DNA of 64,000 bases from Methanobrevibacter sp. (GTDB lineage: Archaea > Methanobacteriota > Methanobacteria > Methanobacteriales > Methanobacteriaceae), in contig NZ_SUTM01000009.1 in the NCBI RefSeq assembly GCF_015062935.1, positions 1 to 64,000 of the forward strand. The letters run 5' to 3'. The translations under genes were made by a program, and so were the position numbers. The notes under the pieces were generated by a model, which did not search any database, was not told the DNA's origin, and was given only the letters and a program-made list of their open reading frames with translations. Shown here in pieces: positions 44,856-54,866 of this stretch. Position 1 is the first letter of the stretch. Each line of letters starts with the position of its first letter.

Positions 44856-45272
44856 TTAACTCATTACATCATACAATGGCCCACTTCCGTACTGCGACAT
44901 GTCCTCCATTGCGTTTTCGAAACTGAGTCCCACCTGCAGCATGCTTGACAATTGCCTTAAAAAGTCCGGAGCAGTTTTTTCAATTTCCTGCGCTCTTTTT
45001 TCCTGCTGAACAACAACATATGTGAAAAGACCCGGAATTATGAAAAAGGGCAATATTAATACAGATAATGGCAAGTTAAAAACAGTTATTGTTAATGTCA
45101 AAGCAATTTCGAATATTACAATAACAATTATGAGAATAGCTAAAACTTTACTTGCATCTGTAAAAATAGCTCCACTCAGCAAAAATTCCTGTAATTTAGA
45201 TAAATATTTTTCAGGAATATTATTGTCTAAAAATACTATTAAATTATCAAATAATTTGAATTTCATAAACAA
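44856..45272 (-). pseudogene. Truncated duplicate of tadC (N-terminal 138 residues)
   Basis: The first about 135 residues match the tadC product at 42144-43070 closely (over 80 percent identical by eye), up to QYGSGPLYD, and then it ends in VMS. Only the cytoplasmic entry helix, the first membrane region and the start of the T2SSF domain remain, so it cannot work as an intact platform. The region upstream of the start is similar too (TATAAAGT... and CAATTTTA), so the promoter was duplicated. The ORF is still in frame and could be expressed. Confidence 0.7.
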
Positions 45273-45375
45273 ATATTAGAAATTAAAGCATATAAAGTGT
45301 GGGTTGTATTCAAAATCAATTTTACAATATGAAAACAAGATTTATGTTCCTATTGATTGCAGGATATAATATAGA

Positions 45376-46779
45376 TTATATCGCTACAATTTTCAAATAA
45401 TTAGTTTTTTTAGATTCACCCAATGGCAATCCTCCAGTAATAACAATCAAATCCCCCTTATTTAAGTTGAACTCCTCCTGAGCAATCCTTCTGGCATTTT
45501 CAACCATTTCATCAGTATTTTCATAAATGTGTGTTTTTACTGGTTTGACTCCAAAATTTAAAATAACTTTATCAGCAATGCGATAAGACGGACAACAAGC
45601 CAATATTGTTGAGTTTGGCCTTAAATTACTGATTTTACGAGCAGTAAAACCTGTCAGAGTAGGAGTAACAATCAGTTTAATGTCTGAATATTCAACTGCT
45701 TCAACAACAAGTTTTGCAATTGTATCGCTTATGCCAATAGACCCCTTGTAGGCAGTATGCTCCGTATAGTCGATTGTGGATTCCACATATTCACAGATTC
45801 TGCTCATTATTTCAACTGACTGGACAGGATATTTACCGATAGTTGTTTCACCTGACAGCATGACACAGTCCGTTCCATCCAATACTGCATTTGCCACATC
45901 CGAAACCTCTGCTCTTGAAGGTCGTGGATTTTCATACATAGAAGCCAGCATTTCAGTAGCAACTATTGCAAACTTGCCTTTTTCACGGCATTTTTTAATG
46001 ATGCTCTTTTGAAGCATCGGTAATTTCTCCATCGCAACTTCAACACCCAAATCGCCACGGGCAACCATAATCCCATCGGATTCATCAATTATCTCATCAA
46101 TATTTTCAATACCCATACGGCTTTCAATTTTGGAAATAATTAGCGCATCTCCGCCAGAAGCATCAATAATTTTTCGAGCTGCAATGACATCTTCCCTTGT
46201 ATTTACAAAGGACAATGCGAGATAGTCGCACGCATGTTTTGCTGCAAAGGCAATGTCTGTCCTATCCACTTCACTGATGAAATCCAGTTTCAAATCAACA
46301 CCCGGAACATTAATGGTTTTGTGATTCTGAATTTTACCCTTGCCTAATGCCTCCAATACAACAAAATCATCGCCCCTGTCAATGACTTCAAGCTCAAGCA
46401 ATGCATTGTCCACAAGCACTTTGTCCCCCACATTTATGAAATCAATTGCATCACTGTGGTTAACTCCAAATTCATTTTCATTGCCTAAAATGCAAGTCTT
46501 GCTCATTCGAATAGTGTCCCCTTTTTGAAGGCTTACACCATCACCCTCAAATTCCAGAGTTCTGAACTCAGGTCCTTTGGTGTCATACATGATGGCAATA
46601 GGCACATCACATACCCTACGCACTTGACGGACAACATCTATTGTATTCAGTATGTCCTCTTGTGTGGCATGGCTAAGATTGATACGTGCACAGTCCATGC
46701 CATTATTAACCATTTCACTCATAACCTCAACGGAATTGCAAGCAGGACCCACACTGCAAATAATTTTTGTTTTTTTCAT
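45376..46779 (-). CDS. pyk: Pyruvate kinase
   Basis: This 467-residue protein has the pyruvate kinase barrel: KIICSVGPACNSVEVM at the start, RINLSHATQEDIL, MYDTKGPEFRTL, SKIESRMGIENIDEIID with the catalytic Lys/Glu site, ARGDLGVEVAMEKL and LSGETTIGKYPV. It makes ATP and pyruvate from PEP. The allosteric C-terminal domain is present. The ATG follows GGTGATTTCTGT. Confidence 0.97.
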   Translation of the reverse strand: MKKTKIICSVGPACNSVEVMSEMVNNGMDCARINLSHATQEDILNTIDVVRQVRRVCDVPIAIMYDTKGPEFRTLEFEGDGVSLQKGDTIRMSKTCILGNENEFGVNHSDAIDFINVGDKVLVDNALLELEVIDRGDDFVVLEALGKGKIQNHKTINVPGVDLKLDFISEVDRTDIAFAAKHACDYLALSFVNTREDVIAARKIIDASGGDALIISKIESRMGIENIDEIIDESDGIMVARGDLGVEVAMEKLPMLQKSIIKKCREKGKFAIVATEMLASMYENPRPSRAEVSDVANAVLDGTDCVMLSGETTIGKYPVQSVEIMSRICEYVESTIDYTEHTAYKGSIGISDTIAKLVVEAVEYSDIKLIVTPTLTGFTARKISNLRPNSTILACCPSYRIADKVILNFGVKPVKTHIYENTDEMVENARRIAQEEFNLNKGDLIVITGGLPLGESKKTNYLKIVAI

Positions 46780-47019
46780 ACAGAAATCACCAAATAGATT
46801 TTAATTAATTAAATATTAGAAAATTATTGAATTTAAAACTAATTATTTAGTTTTTTGTTAAAAATCTGCTTAAATCCATACCCCATAGAAATTCCAAATA
46901 GAAAATGATATATTAATGTAAGAATATTCTATGAGAATGCTTTGAAAAAGAAAAAAAGATGGTGAAATAATATTCACCTAATTATTTGTTATACGTCAGT
47001 ATCTCTTTAAAAAATAGGT

Positions 47020-47733
47020 TTAATTTACATCAGAGTATAATAAACCGGTTGCCCTACCGTTGAAGAAAACAAGATAAACACCTAAGATACCCATCAATAT
47101 TCCTCCAACAATATTATTCCATTGACCGATTAAACCTACAACGAATAATAAAATAAATGATATGACAACGACAAGGATTACGAATACAATTACTTTTAAA
47201 ATTCCTACTTTTGAAAGGTCTCCAACTGCTTCACCAATGGATAATGCATATCCTAAATCTTCGGTTTTAGCTAATCTGCATTGACCCATCATTAATGCAA
47301 ATGAGAAAATTATTGATAAAATAATAGAAATTAATCCAGATAACCAGTGCTGGAAGATTACTGCTAAAATTGCACCAATGATGATTGGGATAATCATATA
47401 AACAATATTTACAACAAAATATTTTACCCCATTGATAAATTGTCTCATGAAGTCAATGCCAGGAGCATCATTTCTTTTTTCAATACCGTATTTAATAATG
47501 TCCAATTCATAACCAGTGATAACGAATCCAATGATTAAAGCTATTATGATTCCTATAGTACCAGAACCGATAACTGCAAATACATTTTTAGCCATATTTC
47601 CAAACATGATACCGCTAACAGTACCTGCAATAGCTATTCCTAAAATAATACCTAAAATAATATATATTACCAATGCTTTAATGTTATGAAGTGGATAAAC
47701 TAAAGCATCGCTAATTATTTCACCTAATTCCAT
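47020..47733 (-). CDS. DUF4013 family membrane protein
   Basis: This 237-residue, strongly hydrophobic protein has about six helices. GYELDIIKYGIEKRNDAPGIDFMRQFINGVKYFVV (near 74-108, with the soluble charged loop in the middle) is typical of DUF4013 proteins, which are numerous in Methanobacteriales. The function is unknown. Upstream (47764-47778) lies the inverted repeat ATAACT-TTG-AGTTAT. Confidence 0.8.
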   Translation of the reverse strand: MELGEIISDALVYPLHNIKALVIYIILGIILGIAIAGTVSGIMFGNMAKNVFAVIGSGTIGIIIALIIGFVITGYELDIIKYGIEKRNDAPGIDFMRQFINGVKYFVVNIVYMIIPIIIGAILAVIFQHWLSGLISIILSIIFSFALMMGQCRLAKTEDLGYALSIGEAVGDLSKVGILKVIVFVILVVVISFILLFVVGLIGQWNNIVGGILMGILGVYLVFFNGRATGLLYSDVN

Positions 47734-48176
47734 TTTAATTCACCTTTTAATTTGATAAACTCCATAACTTTGAGTTATAATTAGTTATATTCAGAAGAAT
47801 ATTTAAATGTTTTTAAAAATAGAACTTTTATATCTCAAATTTATTTAAAATTAACAAAAATTAATGAAAAAACAAGGTTTTATTCAATGAATTTTAAAAA
47901 AAAATATATAATTTTTTATCATAAGCACATCCATAACTTTTAATTTGATGAACATACAAATAATGCTGATTGTTTGAATTCAAGTTTTTAATCACAAAAA
48001 CACCATTATACATATTATACTCCTATTTTCCAAATTAATCCCTTAAAAATGAAAAAGATTTTTAAGATAAGTTGAACAAAATAATAAAATAACAATAGAA
48101 GATAAATTTTAATCAAATAACATATAACAAAAATATTTAAAAAAATAAAAATACAATATAAAAATTAGTGATTCAA
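47734..48176. other. 443-base gene-free region before the STAS gene
   Basis: The region is AT-rich with no convincing frame. It contains the inverted repeat ATAACT-TTG-AGTTAT (47764-47778) with a further AGTTATA copy just downstream, close to the DUF4013 gene, and a TATA-like CAATATAAAAAT near 48154 facing the STAS gene. Confidence 0.5.
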
Positions 48177-48476
48177 ATGGACATTACAAAAAATTATAAT
48201 GGAAAAGAATTGACAATTAAAGTTGGAGATCGTATTGATACTGTAACCGCACCAGATTTTGAAAATGAAATACTTGACGAAATGGGTAAATTCGATTCAT
48301 TGATTATTGATTTTTCCAACCTAGAATACATTTCAAGTGCAGGATTGCGTGTTTTAATTGCAACACAAAAGAAATTAAAACCTGAAAACATTCCAATGAC
48401 TATCAAAAAGGTTAATGACACAATTAATGAAATATTTAAAATGTCCGGGTTTGATAAAATATTAGAGATAGAATGA
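48177..48476 (+). CDS. STAS-domain anti-sigma factor antagonist-like protein (RsbV/SpoIIAA type)
   Basis: This 99-residue single STAS domain has beta strands and helices in the usual order. The phosphorylation region is YISSAGLRVL (51-60), where Ser53 or Ser54 matches the Ser that the RsbW kinase modifies. ATG 48177 follows AGTGATTCAA; GTG 48168 is an alternative. Its stop overlaps the next start (ATGA), so it is coupled to the kinase gene. Confidence 0.88.
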   Translation: MDITKNYNGKELTIKVGDRIDTVTAPDFENEILDEMGKFDSLIIDFSNLEYISSAGLRVLIATQKKLKPENIPMTIKKVNDTINEIFKMSGFDKILEIE

Positions 48477-48847
48477 ACTCCATTTCATTAAAACCAGAAT
48501 TAAAAGAGTTATACACTTTAAATGAGTTTATTTCAAATGAACTCGAAGAAGAAAATTTTCAAGTCAGTCTAATTGTTGAAGAGATATTCGTCAATATTGT
48601 CAAATACTCAAAAACTGATTTCATCAAAGTTAATGTTGAATTTAAAAAACCAACATTAACAATGGAATTTATTGACAATGGAATTGAATTTAATCCTCTT
48701 TTAAAAGAAAATCCACAACTCCCCGAAAACATTGATGAAGCAGAAATTGGAGGGTTAGGGATTATGTTAACAAAAGAAATCTCAGATGAATTAAACTACA
48801 AATACGTGAATAACGAAAATCATTTGAAAATTGTTAAAAATGTATAA
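48473..48847 (+). CDS. RsbW/SpoIIAB-like serine kinase (GHKL ATPase)
   Basis: This 124-residue GHKL-fold ATPase has the N-box VEEIFVNIVKYSK (35-47; Glu36/37 and Asn41), the G1 box EFIDNGIEF (D68-G70) and the G2 box IGGLGIML (92-99). It should phosphorylate the STAS partner encoded just upstream, with which it shares a 4-base overlap. In bacteria it binds a sigma factor; archaea have none, so the target here must be different. Confidence 0.88.
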   Translation: MNSISLKPELKELYTLNEFISNELEEENFQVSLIVEEIFVNIVKYSKTDFIKVNVEFKKPTLTMEFIDNGIEFNPLLKENPQLPENIDEAEIGGLGIMLTKEISDELNYKYVNNENHLKIVKNV

Positions 48848-49147
48848 TAATTCATAAGATTCACAATTACATTTTAAATCCCCAAACAATACTCCAAATC
48901 ACTCAAACAAAGAGTACCTGCCCCCAAATATTAGGTATTGTATCGCCTAATACTAAAATCACCATTAAAAACAGATAACCATAATAATCTATTTTTTAAC
49001 TAAAATAACAGACATAAATAAAACAAACTAATTAAAATGAAATTCCAAACAATATTAAATTTATCTAATATCTGAATCAATACACCTTGTAAAAATTAGC
49101 TAAAAATGTTAAATTTAATATAACAATAAATTAAATAAATAACCATA
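48848..49147. other. 300-base gap between the kinase and phosphatase genes, with an inverted repeat
   Basis: No protein frame is evident. An inverted repeat TATTAGG (48929-48935) and CCTAATA (48946-48952) with a 10-base spacer stands out. It could end the STAS-kinase transcript or bind a regulator of the phosphatase genes. AT-rich TATA-like DNA lies just before the next start. Confidence 0.5.
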
Positions 49148-51088
49148 ATGTTCAAAGATAGAAATATTAAAAGATTGTTTACTAATAAAAAATTCATTTT
49201 TATATTCTCATTTTGCGTGGAACTTATATTCTTTTATTTTTTCGAACATCAAATGATAACAGGCGAATATTTATTAGGAGATTTATGGATTTCACCTATC
49301 TTTGGACTGATGTTCGGACCATATGGGGCATTAGGTCAGGCATTAGCCACATTGGTTGGAGAACTTTACCAGGGCCTGCCGCCTATAGAAAGTTTTATTG
49401 ATTTTTCAATAATGTTTTTCATTTCCATTTTTACATACAAACTATGGTACACTACATTTAAAAGACACAAAATAACTACACCTAGATTTGACTCCATTTA
49501 CAATGTCTTAAAATTCATAGCCATAATTGGAATAATGGCTATTGTATATTGGATTCTGATAAATATTTCATTATTGGCAACACCATATATGAAACTGGCG
49601 TATCCTCTATCCGGAAACATAACAAGAATCGCTTACATAGTCAATATATTTACATTCTCCATAATATTTGGACTTATACTCATCAGCAGTTTTAATATCC
49701 TTAAAATTCCATTACAGGCCCCGAAAAAATTTGATTCACCAATAAATATTCCATATAAATACTATGTAATAATCGCTTTAATTTCAGGAACCTATTTGCT
49801 TCTTGACAGATTATCAATTATACACAATACATATCTAAACAACATTTTTTTCATGATATGTATAATTTTTATAATATTATTCTGTTTAAACCGACGAGAT
49901 GAAACTATTGAGGTAGTAACCCTCAATTATTCAATTATTGAAGAAATAATATTAATATTTATGTTAATTTTGAGTATTACTCTGATTTTTAATTACAGTA
50001 ATTTTAAAAACATCATAAATTTTATTTTCCCATATGTAAATTCTGACTTTTTGCTAATGATTATCCTTGCAATCTCAAGCATTGTCGTCATATTACTTTC
50101 AATTCTCCATATTTACTATGTTGACCGAAGCATTACACACCCTATTTATCAATTGATTGATTCAACAAAAGAATATCAGGAACATGAAAAAGAAAATAAG
50201 AAGGATTTTAAACTCGACAAATATATAAAACCTGACGATGACATTGGAATGCTTGTTAAATCATTCATGAAATTGAAAACACTTATAAACGAAAATCTGA
50301 ATGATCTTGAAACCACAACCGCAGAAAAAGAGAGAATTGAAACCGAACTGAATATTGCAAGCAATATTCAAACCAGCATGCTTCCAAAAGATTTTAATGA
50401 ATTTTCCAATAACAAGCCATTTGAAATACATGGATTCATGAGCGCCGCAAAAGAAGTTGGCGGAGACTTCTATGACTTTTTTAATACTGATAAAAATTGC
50501 ATCAATTTTGTTATCGGAGACGTAAGCGGTAAAGGAATGCCCGCAACATTATTTATGGTAAAAACTATGCATTTAATCAGAAACAAATCTGAATTTAGGG
50601 ACAAACTCTCACAAGTATATGAAGACGTTAATAATGCTGCATGTGAAAGAAATGAAGAAAACCTATTCATCACATCATGGATTGGAAAATTAGATCTAGA
50701 TAAAGGGAAACTAACCTATGTCAATGCAGGACATAACCCTCCATTAATAAAACAGAACAATGAAGAATTTGAATATCTGAATTCCTCTGCAAATTTAGTT
50801 CTTGGATTGATGGAAGGAATGCCCTATGAAGAATATGAATTGAATTTAAATTATGGCGACATGATATTCTTATATACTGATGGATTGACTGAAGCTAATG
50901 ACAATTATAAAGAATTTTATGGAGAAGAACGTTTAAAAGCAATACTTAATAAACATAAAGATGAAAAGTTAAGTGAAATCATTAATGAAATAATTAAGGA
51001 TTTAAGTAAGTTCTGTAATAACCAAGAGCAGTTTGATGATATTACAATGCTTCTTTTAAGGTATACCGGAGGTGAAGGTGATGATTAA
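49148..51088 (+). CDS. Membrane RsbU/SpoIIE-type PP2C phosphatase with HAMP domain
   Basis: This is a 646-residue sensor phosphatase. The N-terminal part (1 to about 320) has eight or more helices, then comes a HAMP-like linker (about 325-385) ending in coiled coil. A PP2C/SpoIIE domain (about 405-646) follows with GGDFYDFF (near 437), FVIGDVSGKGMPATLF (near 454), YVNAGHNPPLI, FLYTDGLTEAND (near 574) and FDDITMLLLR (near 629). It would remove phosphate from the STAS protein in response to a membrane signal. No Shine-Dalgarno is visible. The next phosphatase gene overlaps its 3' end. Confidence 0.92.
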   Translation: MFKDRNIKRLFTNKKFIFIFSFCVELIFFYFFEHQMITGEYLLGDLWISPIFGLMFGPYGALGQALATLVGELYQGLPPIESFIDFSIMFFISIFTYKLWYTTFKRHKITTPRFDSIYNVLKFIAIIGIMAIVYWILINISLLATPYMKLAYPLSGNITRIAYIVNIFTFSIIFGLILISSFNILKIPLQAPKKFDSPINIPYKYYVIIALISGTYLLLDRLSIIHNTYLNNIFFMICIIFIILFCLNRRDETIEVVTLNYSIIEEIILIFMLILSITLIFNYSNFKNIINFIFPYVNSDFLLMIILAISSIVVILLSILHIYYVDRSITHPIYQLIDSTKEYQEHEKENKKDFKLDKYIKPDDDIGMLVKSFMKLKTLINENLNDLETTTAEKERIETELNIASNIQTSMLPKDFNEFSNNKPFEIHGFMSAAKEVGGDFYDFFNTDKNCINFVIGDVSGKGMPATLFMVKTMHLIRNKSEFRDKLSQVYEDVNNAACERNEENLFITSWIGKLDLDKGKLTYVNAGHNPPLIKQNNEEFEYLNSSANLVLGLMEGMPYEEYELNLNYGDMIFLYTDGLTEANDNYKEFYGEERLKAILNKHKDEKLSEIINEIIKDLSKFCNNQEQFDDITMLLLRYTGGEGDD

Positions 51089-52943
51089 TAGGATTTTCAA
51101 ATCCCGAAAAGGAATCTTTTTATTTTCCATGGTTCTGACCATTATTGGGATATCAATCGTGAATGCATTTAATTATCCCATTCCCATAGAATATACTTTT
51201 ATTCCAGTGTTAAGCATATTCCTTGGCCCATATGCTGTTTTAGGATTTACATTAACAGAAATCGCATTTGAGATTATTTATTTCCAAACAACAGACATCC
51301 CAATTATACTATTCAATGCGGCAATGACATTTATTTTTGGAATACTGCCTTGGAAACTTTGGTATTCCATCCTAAATAATAATGGGCATGATGTCCCTAA
51401 CATAAATCGAGCAATTAATTTTATCAAGTTATTAATTATAACTGTTATAGTCTATTTATTTTCATTTGGAGTTTTATACAATGAATTGACAATCAATGAG
51501 AGCATAATTTCAGTCTATTTCACAATTATTCTTTCATTCATATTAACAATCTTTGCAATACCTCTTCTCCACTACGCCAAAATACCTTGTTATTCACCAA
51601 AAAAACAAATTAAAAGATTAATGCCCGATAAAGCATATTACATATTTTTATTGGTCCCAGTGATTATCTTCGCATATTCATATATATTCTATGAACCCAT
51701 TAATTTGACTTTAACAATACTATCCACATTATTTTTAGCCATATTTTTAATTAAACCTTATGACGAAGAGGTTTTTGCAATATCCAATACTGTAAAACCA
51801 AACACATTTTATAAGATATGCGTTTCAATATTCATAGTCATTTTAATTTTAACCCTACTTATCACAACTTCACTGAATCATATTACTTATATTGAAAGCA
51901 ACGTGGAAATCGACCCTTTTATAAGTTACCTATTCGATTTAGGAAATATACTCCTCCCATTTTTAATTCCAATGATTATTTATATATTATTTTTAGAAAA
52001 AAGAGTATTAAATCCTATTAAAAAATTTTCAGAATTTTTATCTGCAGATATAGAAGATTATGATGATATTGAGAAGTTAAAAAAGAATTTGAATACAATA
52101 ACCGTTAATAATGAAATAAAAATATTATCAGATTCATTGATAAAAATGGAAGGAGATTTGATTAGCTACAGTGAAAATTTAGTCAAAGTCACAAGTGAAA
52201 AAGAAAAATATGAAACAGAACTCAAATTAGCCAGGGAAATTCAATATTCAATGATTCCAACTGATTTTGAAGAATTCTGTGAAAATGAGAATTTTTCCGT
52301 TTGGGGGATGATGAAAGCCGCCCGTGAAGTGGGAGGAGATTTCTATGATTACTTTAAAATCGATGATGAAAACATCGGATTTGTCATTGGAGACGTGAGC
52401 GGAAAAGGAATAACTGCAGCATTGATTATGGCTAAAGCCATGACTCTGATTCAGGATTATGTAACCCATTACAAAGATCTCTCAAAAGCAGTTTATGATG
52501 TAAATAATAAACTTTGCGAAGGTAATGAAGAGTATCTTTTTGTCACAAGCTGGCTTGGAAAACTCAATATCAAAACAGGAAAACTGACATTTATCAATGC
52601 AGGACATAACCCTCCATTAATTAAACAAAATAATGGAAACTTCGAGTATTTGAAAACAGAACCTGAATTGGTTCTAGCATGCATGGAAGAAATGCCCTAT
52701 AAAACTGAAACAATACAAATAAATCCCGGAGATGCACTATTCTTATACACAGACGGAGTGACAGAAGCTAATGATGACTATAATGGATTTTATGGTGATG
52801 AAAGACTCCAAAATATATTGAATAAACATAAAGATGACGATTTAAAAACCATTATAGAATCAATTGATGATGATATTGGCGAATTCTGCAGTCATCATGC
52901 TCAATTCGACGATACCACCATGTTCATTATTAAAAGAAAATGA
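51081..52943 (+). CDS. Second membrane RsbU/SpoIIE-type PP2C phosphatase
   Basis: This 620-residue protein is a paralogue of its upstream neighbour: N-terminal membrane domain, linker and PP2C domain with GGDFYDYF (near 418), FVIGDVSGKGITAALI, FINAGHNPPLI, FLYTDGVTEAND (near 553) and FDDTTMFII (near 609). The membrane parts differ much more than the catalytic parts, so the two probably sense different cues but act on the same STAS protein. ATG 51081 sits in GGAGGTGAAGGTGATG and overlaps the upstream stop by 8 bases. Confidence 0.92.
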   Translation: MINRIFKSRKGIFLFSMVLTIIGISIVNAFNYPIPIEYTFIPVLSIFLGPYAVLGFTLTEIAFEIIYFQTTDIPIILFNAAMTFIFGILPWKLWYSILNNNGHDVPNINRAINFIKLLIITVIVYLFSFGVLYNELTINESIISVYFTIILSFILTIFAIPLLHYAKIPCYSPKKQIKRLMPDKAYYIFLLVPVIIFAYSYIFYEPINLTLTILSTLFLAIFLIKPYDEEVFAISNTVKPNTFYKICVSIFIVILILTLLITTSLNHITYIESNVEIDPFISYLFDLGNILLPFLIPMIIYILFLEKRVLNPIKKFSEFLSADIEDYDDIEKLKKNLNTITVNNEIKILSDSLIKMEGDLISYSENLVKVTSEKEKYETELKLAREIQYSMIPTDFEEFCENENFSVWGMMKAAREVGGDFYDYFKIDDENIGFVIGDVSGKGITAALIMAKAMTLIQDYVTHYKDLSKAVYDVNNKLCEGNEEYLFVTSWLGKLNIKTGKLTFINAGHNPPLIKQNNGNFEYLKTEPELVLACMEEMPYKTETIQINPGDALFLYTDGVTEANDDYNGFYGDERLQNILNKHKDDDLKTIIESIDDDIGEFCSHHAQFDDTTMFIIKRK

Positions 52944-53960
52944 TTAATCAATTACCAATGGTAAATCACCAATCACATTACCTTTTCTTGATATCTCAAT
53001 GGTATCTTCCAGACGCACTCCAAATTCACCTTCCAAATAGATTCCTGGCTCTACTGTAATAACCATCCCTTCTTCTATTACTGTATCATCACGAAGAGAG
53101 AATCCTGGAGTTTCATGAATATCAAGTCCCAAACTATGGCCTGTGGAATGTATGAATTTATCACCATAACCATATTCTGAAATAACATCACGTGCAACTT
53201 TATCTATTTCACAACATTTAAGACCCGGTTTTATTGCTTTTATTGCCTTGTCATGTGCTTCGGCAACAATATCCCATATTTCCTGCTGGCGTTCAGTATA
53301 AACCATTGTACGGGTATTGTCAGAACAGTACCCTTCAAAAATAGCTCCCCAATCAATCAATATCGGTTGGTCCAGTTTTTTAGCTTCAGGAATTGCATGA
53401 GGCAAACTTGAGGAAGCGCCACTTGTAACTATTGTGTCAAATGATTCCTTTGAAGCTCCATTTTCAATCATATACCTGACCAAATCAAAAGCAACTTCCT
53501 TTTCGGTGTTAGGGTTGTTCAAGATATCCAACTGCAAGAATGATTTTTGAGCAATTTCAGTTGCTTTAGCAATCTTTTCAATTTCATCGGGAGTTTTAAT
53601 CATACGCTGCTTGTCAATGTATGTTTTAGCATCTATTTTAAAGTCATCTCTGAAACGAACAAAAGTACTGAAAGGAAGTGTCGGCTCGATAGCTAAACTT
53701 TTTATTCCATCCTCTTTCAGCTCTTTAATCATAATGTCATATGATTCATACTCTTTTACTTCAATTGAAGATGTGTTTTTGGCCAATTCCATATCCATTC
53801 CTGAAGCATAGATAATTGGATTGTCCTTAATCACGCAAAATGCAAAACTGGTTGGTTTATATCCTGATATATATTCCACATTTGTAAATCCGGTCAATAA
53901 ATAAGCTTGAAAATCATCTTTTTTTAAATCTTTTAAAATGTTATCAATATGTAAGTCCAT
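52944..53960 (-). CDS. M24-family Xaa-Pro aminopeptidase (PepQ-like)
   Basis: This 338-residue protein has a creatinase-like N-terminal domain (1-120) and a pita-bread catalytic domain. The metal-binding residues are in DWGAIFEGYCSDNTR, STGHSLGLDIHE, TVEPGIY and GVRLEDT. It removes N-terminal residues ahead of proline, or splits Xaa-Pro dipeptides, in the cytoplasm. It is convergent with the phosphatase pair and ends on the base after it. Confidence 0.92.
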   Translation of the reverse strand: MDLHIDNILKDLKKDDFQAYLLTGFTNVEYISGYKPTSFAFCVIKDNPIIYASGMDMELAKNTSSIEVKEYESYDIMIKELKEDGIKSLAIEPTLPFSTFVRFRDDFKIDAKTYIDKQRMIKTPDEIEKIAKATEIAQKSFLQLDILNNPNTEKEVAFDLVRYMIENGASKESFDTIVTSGASSSLPHAIPEAKKLDQPILIDWGAIFEGYCSDNTRTMVYTERQQEIWDIVAEAHDKAIKAIKPGLKCCEIDKVARDVISEYGYGDKFIHSTGHSLGLDIHETPGFSLRDDTVIEEGMVITVEPGIYLEGEFGVRLEDTIEISRKGNVIGDLPLVID

Positions 53961-54222
53961 GTTAAATAATTTAGAAAAAGCATTATAAAAAAATTAGTAT
54001 GAAAAAGAAAAAGACAAATAACTTCACGGATTACATTAACAGTTGTTTTTATAGTATCTTTAATATACGTCACTTTAAAATAGGATTTAAGTTTATTAAT
54101 GATTTTTTAGCTAAATCAAATATTTATTTAACCTGACTTAATGGAAATTAAAACTATTGATTTTTAATTTATACCCCTTAAAAAGATAATTATATTAAAC
54201 TCAAAATAGATATTTTAACATT

Positions 54223-54864
54223 ATGTTTAAATTTACAAGTAGTGAAATACGAGATTTGATAATTGCATTTATCATCATTTCCCTTTGTTTTTCAATTGCT
54301 AACGCTGGAAGAGATGCAAATGCAGTCTTATCCATATTGCCAATAGTCATGGTAGGTGTAGGTGCCGGTTTCATTCTACACGAACTTGGACATAAATTCG
54401 TGTCCATGAAATATGGATACTGGGCAGAATTCAAATTATGGCCACAGGGATTAATATTTGCACTTATCACATCATTTTTCGGATTTGTATTTGCTGCACC
54501 TGGTGCAGTTTACACATATGCAAATTATATGACTGATGAAATCAACGGTAAAATATCAATTGCAGGACCTATTGTCAACATTATACTAGCATTGGTCTTT
54601 TTAGGAATATCTACAGCTATTTATCCTTCTGCATTTTATTCCGGAACTTCAGCATTAATATTTATTATCTGCTCCGTAGGATATTCAATCAACAGTTTCC
54701 TTGCTGTTTTCAATTTATTGCCTATCGGAAACCTGGACGGATCAAAAGTATTGGCCTGGAATTTTGGAATCTGGATTGTTACAATCGCAATTGCGGCAAT
54801 ATTAACATTTATGTCAATGACAATGGGTGTTGAAAATATAGTTAGAATGATTTTAGGATTTTAA
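54223..54864 (+). CDS. M50 family site-2-type membrane metalloprotease
   Basis: This 213-residue protein has about six helices. The zinc site HELGH is at residues 53-57 inside the second helix, and the third ligand region is LPIGNLDGSKVLAW (near 166-179). It lacks PDZ or CBS domains. The gene ends 2 bases before ycaO, so it belongs to the same operon as the McrA-thioamidation genes. The substrate is unknown. The start has no Shine-Dalgarno. Confidence 0.88.
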   Translation: MFKFTSSEIRDLIIAFIIISLCFSIANAGRDANAVLSILPIVMVGVGAGFILHELGHKFVSMKYGYWAEFKLWPQGLIFALITSFFGFVFAAPGAVYTYANYMTDEINGKISIAGPIVNIILALVFLGISTAIYPSAFYSGTSALIFIICSVGYSINSFLAVFNLLPIGNLDGSKVLAWNFGIWIVTIAIAAILTFMSMTMGVENIVRMILGF

Positions 54865-54866
54865 AA

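Noticed and set aside
46780-47019. Possible RNA gene in the 240-base gap between pyk and the DUF4013 gene
   Set aside because: Only AT-rich sequence was seen, with no clear stem, promoter or tRNA-like feature.
53961-54222. Possible gene in the 262-base gap between the M24 and M50 protease genes
   Set aside because: No frame with a ribosome binding site on either strand; it looks like paired promoters.
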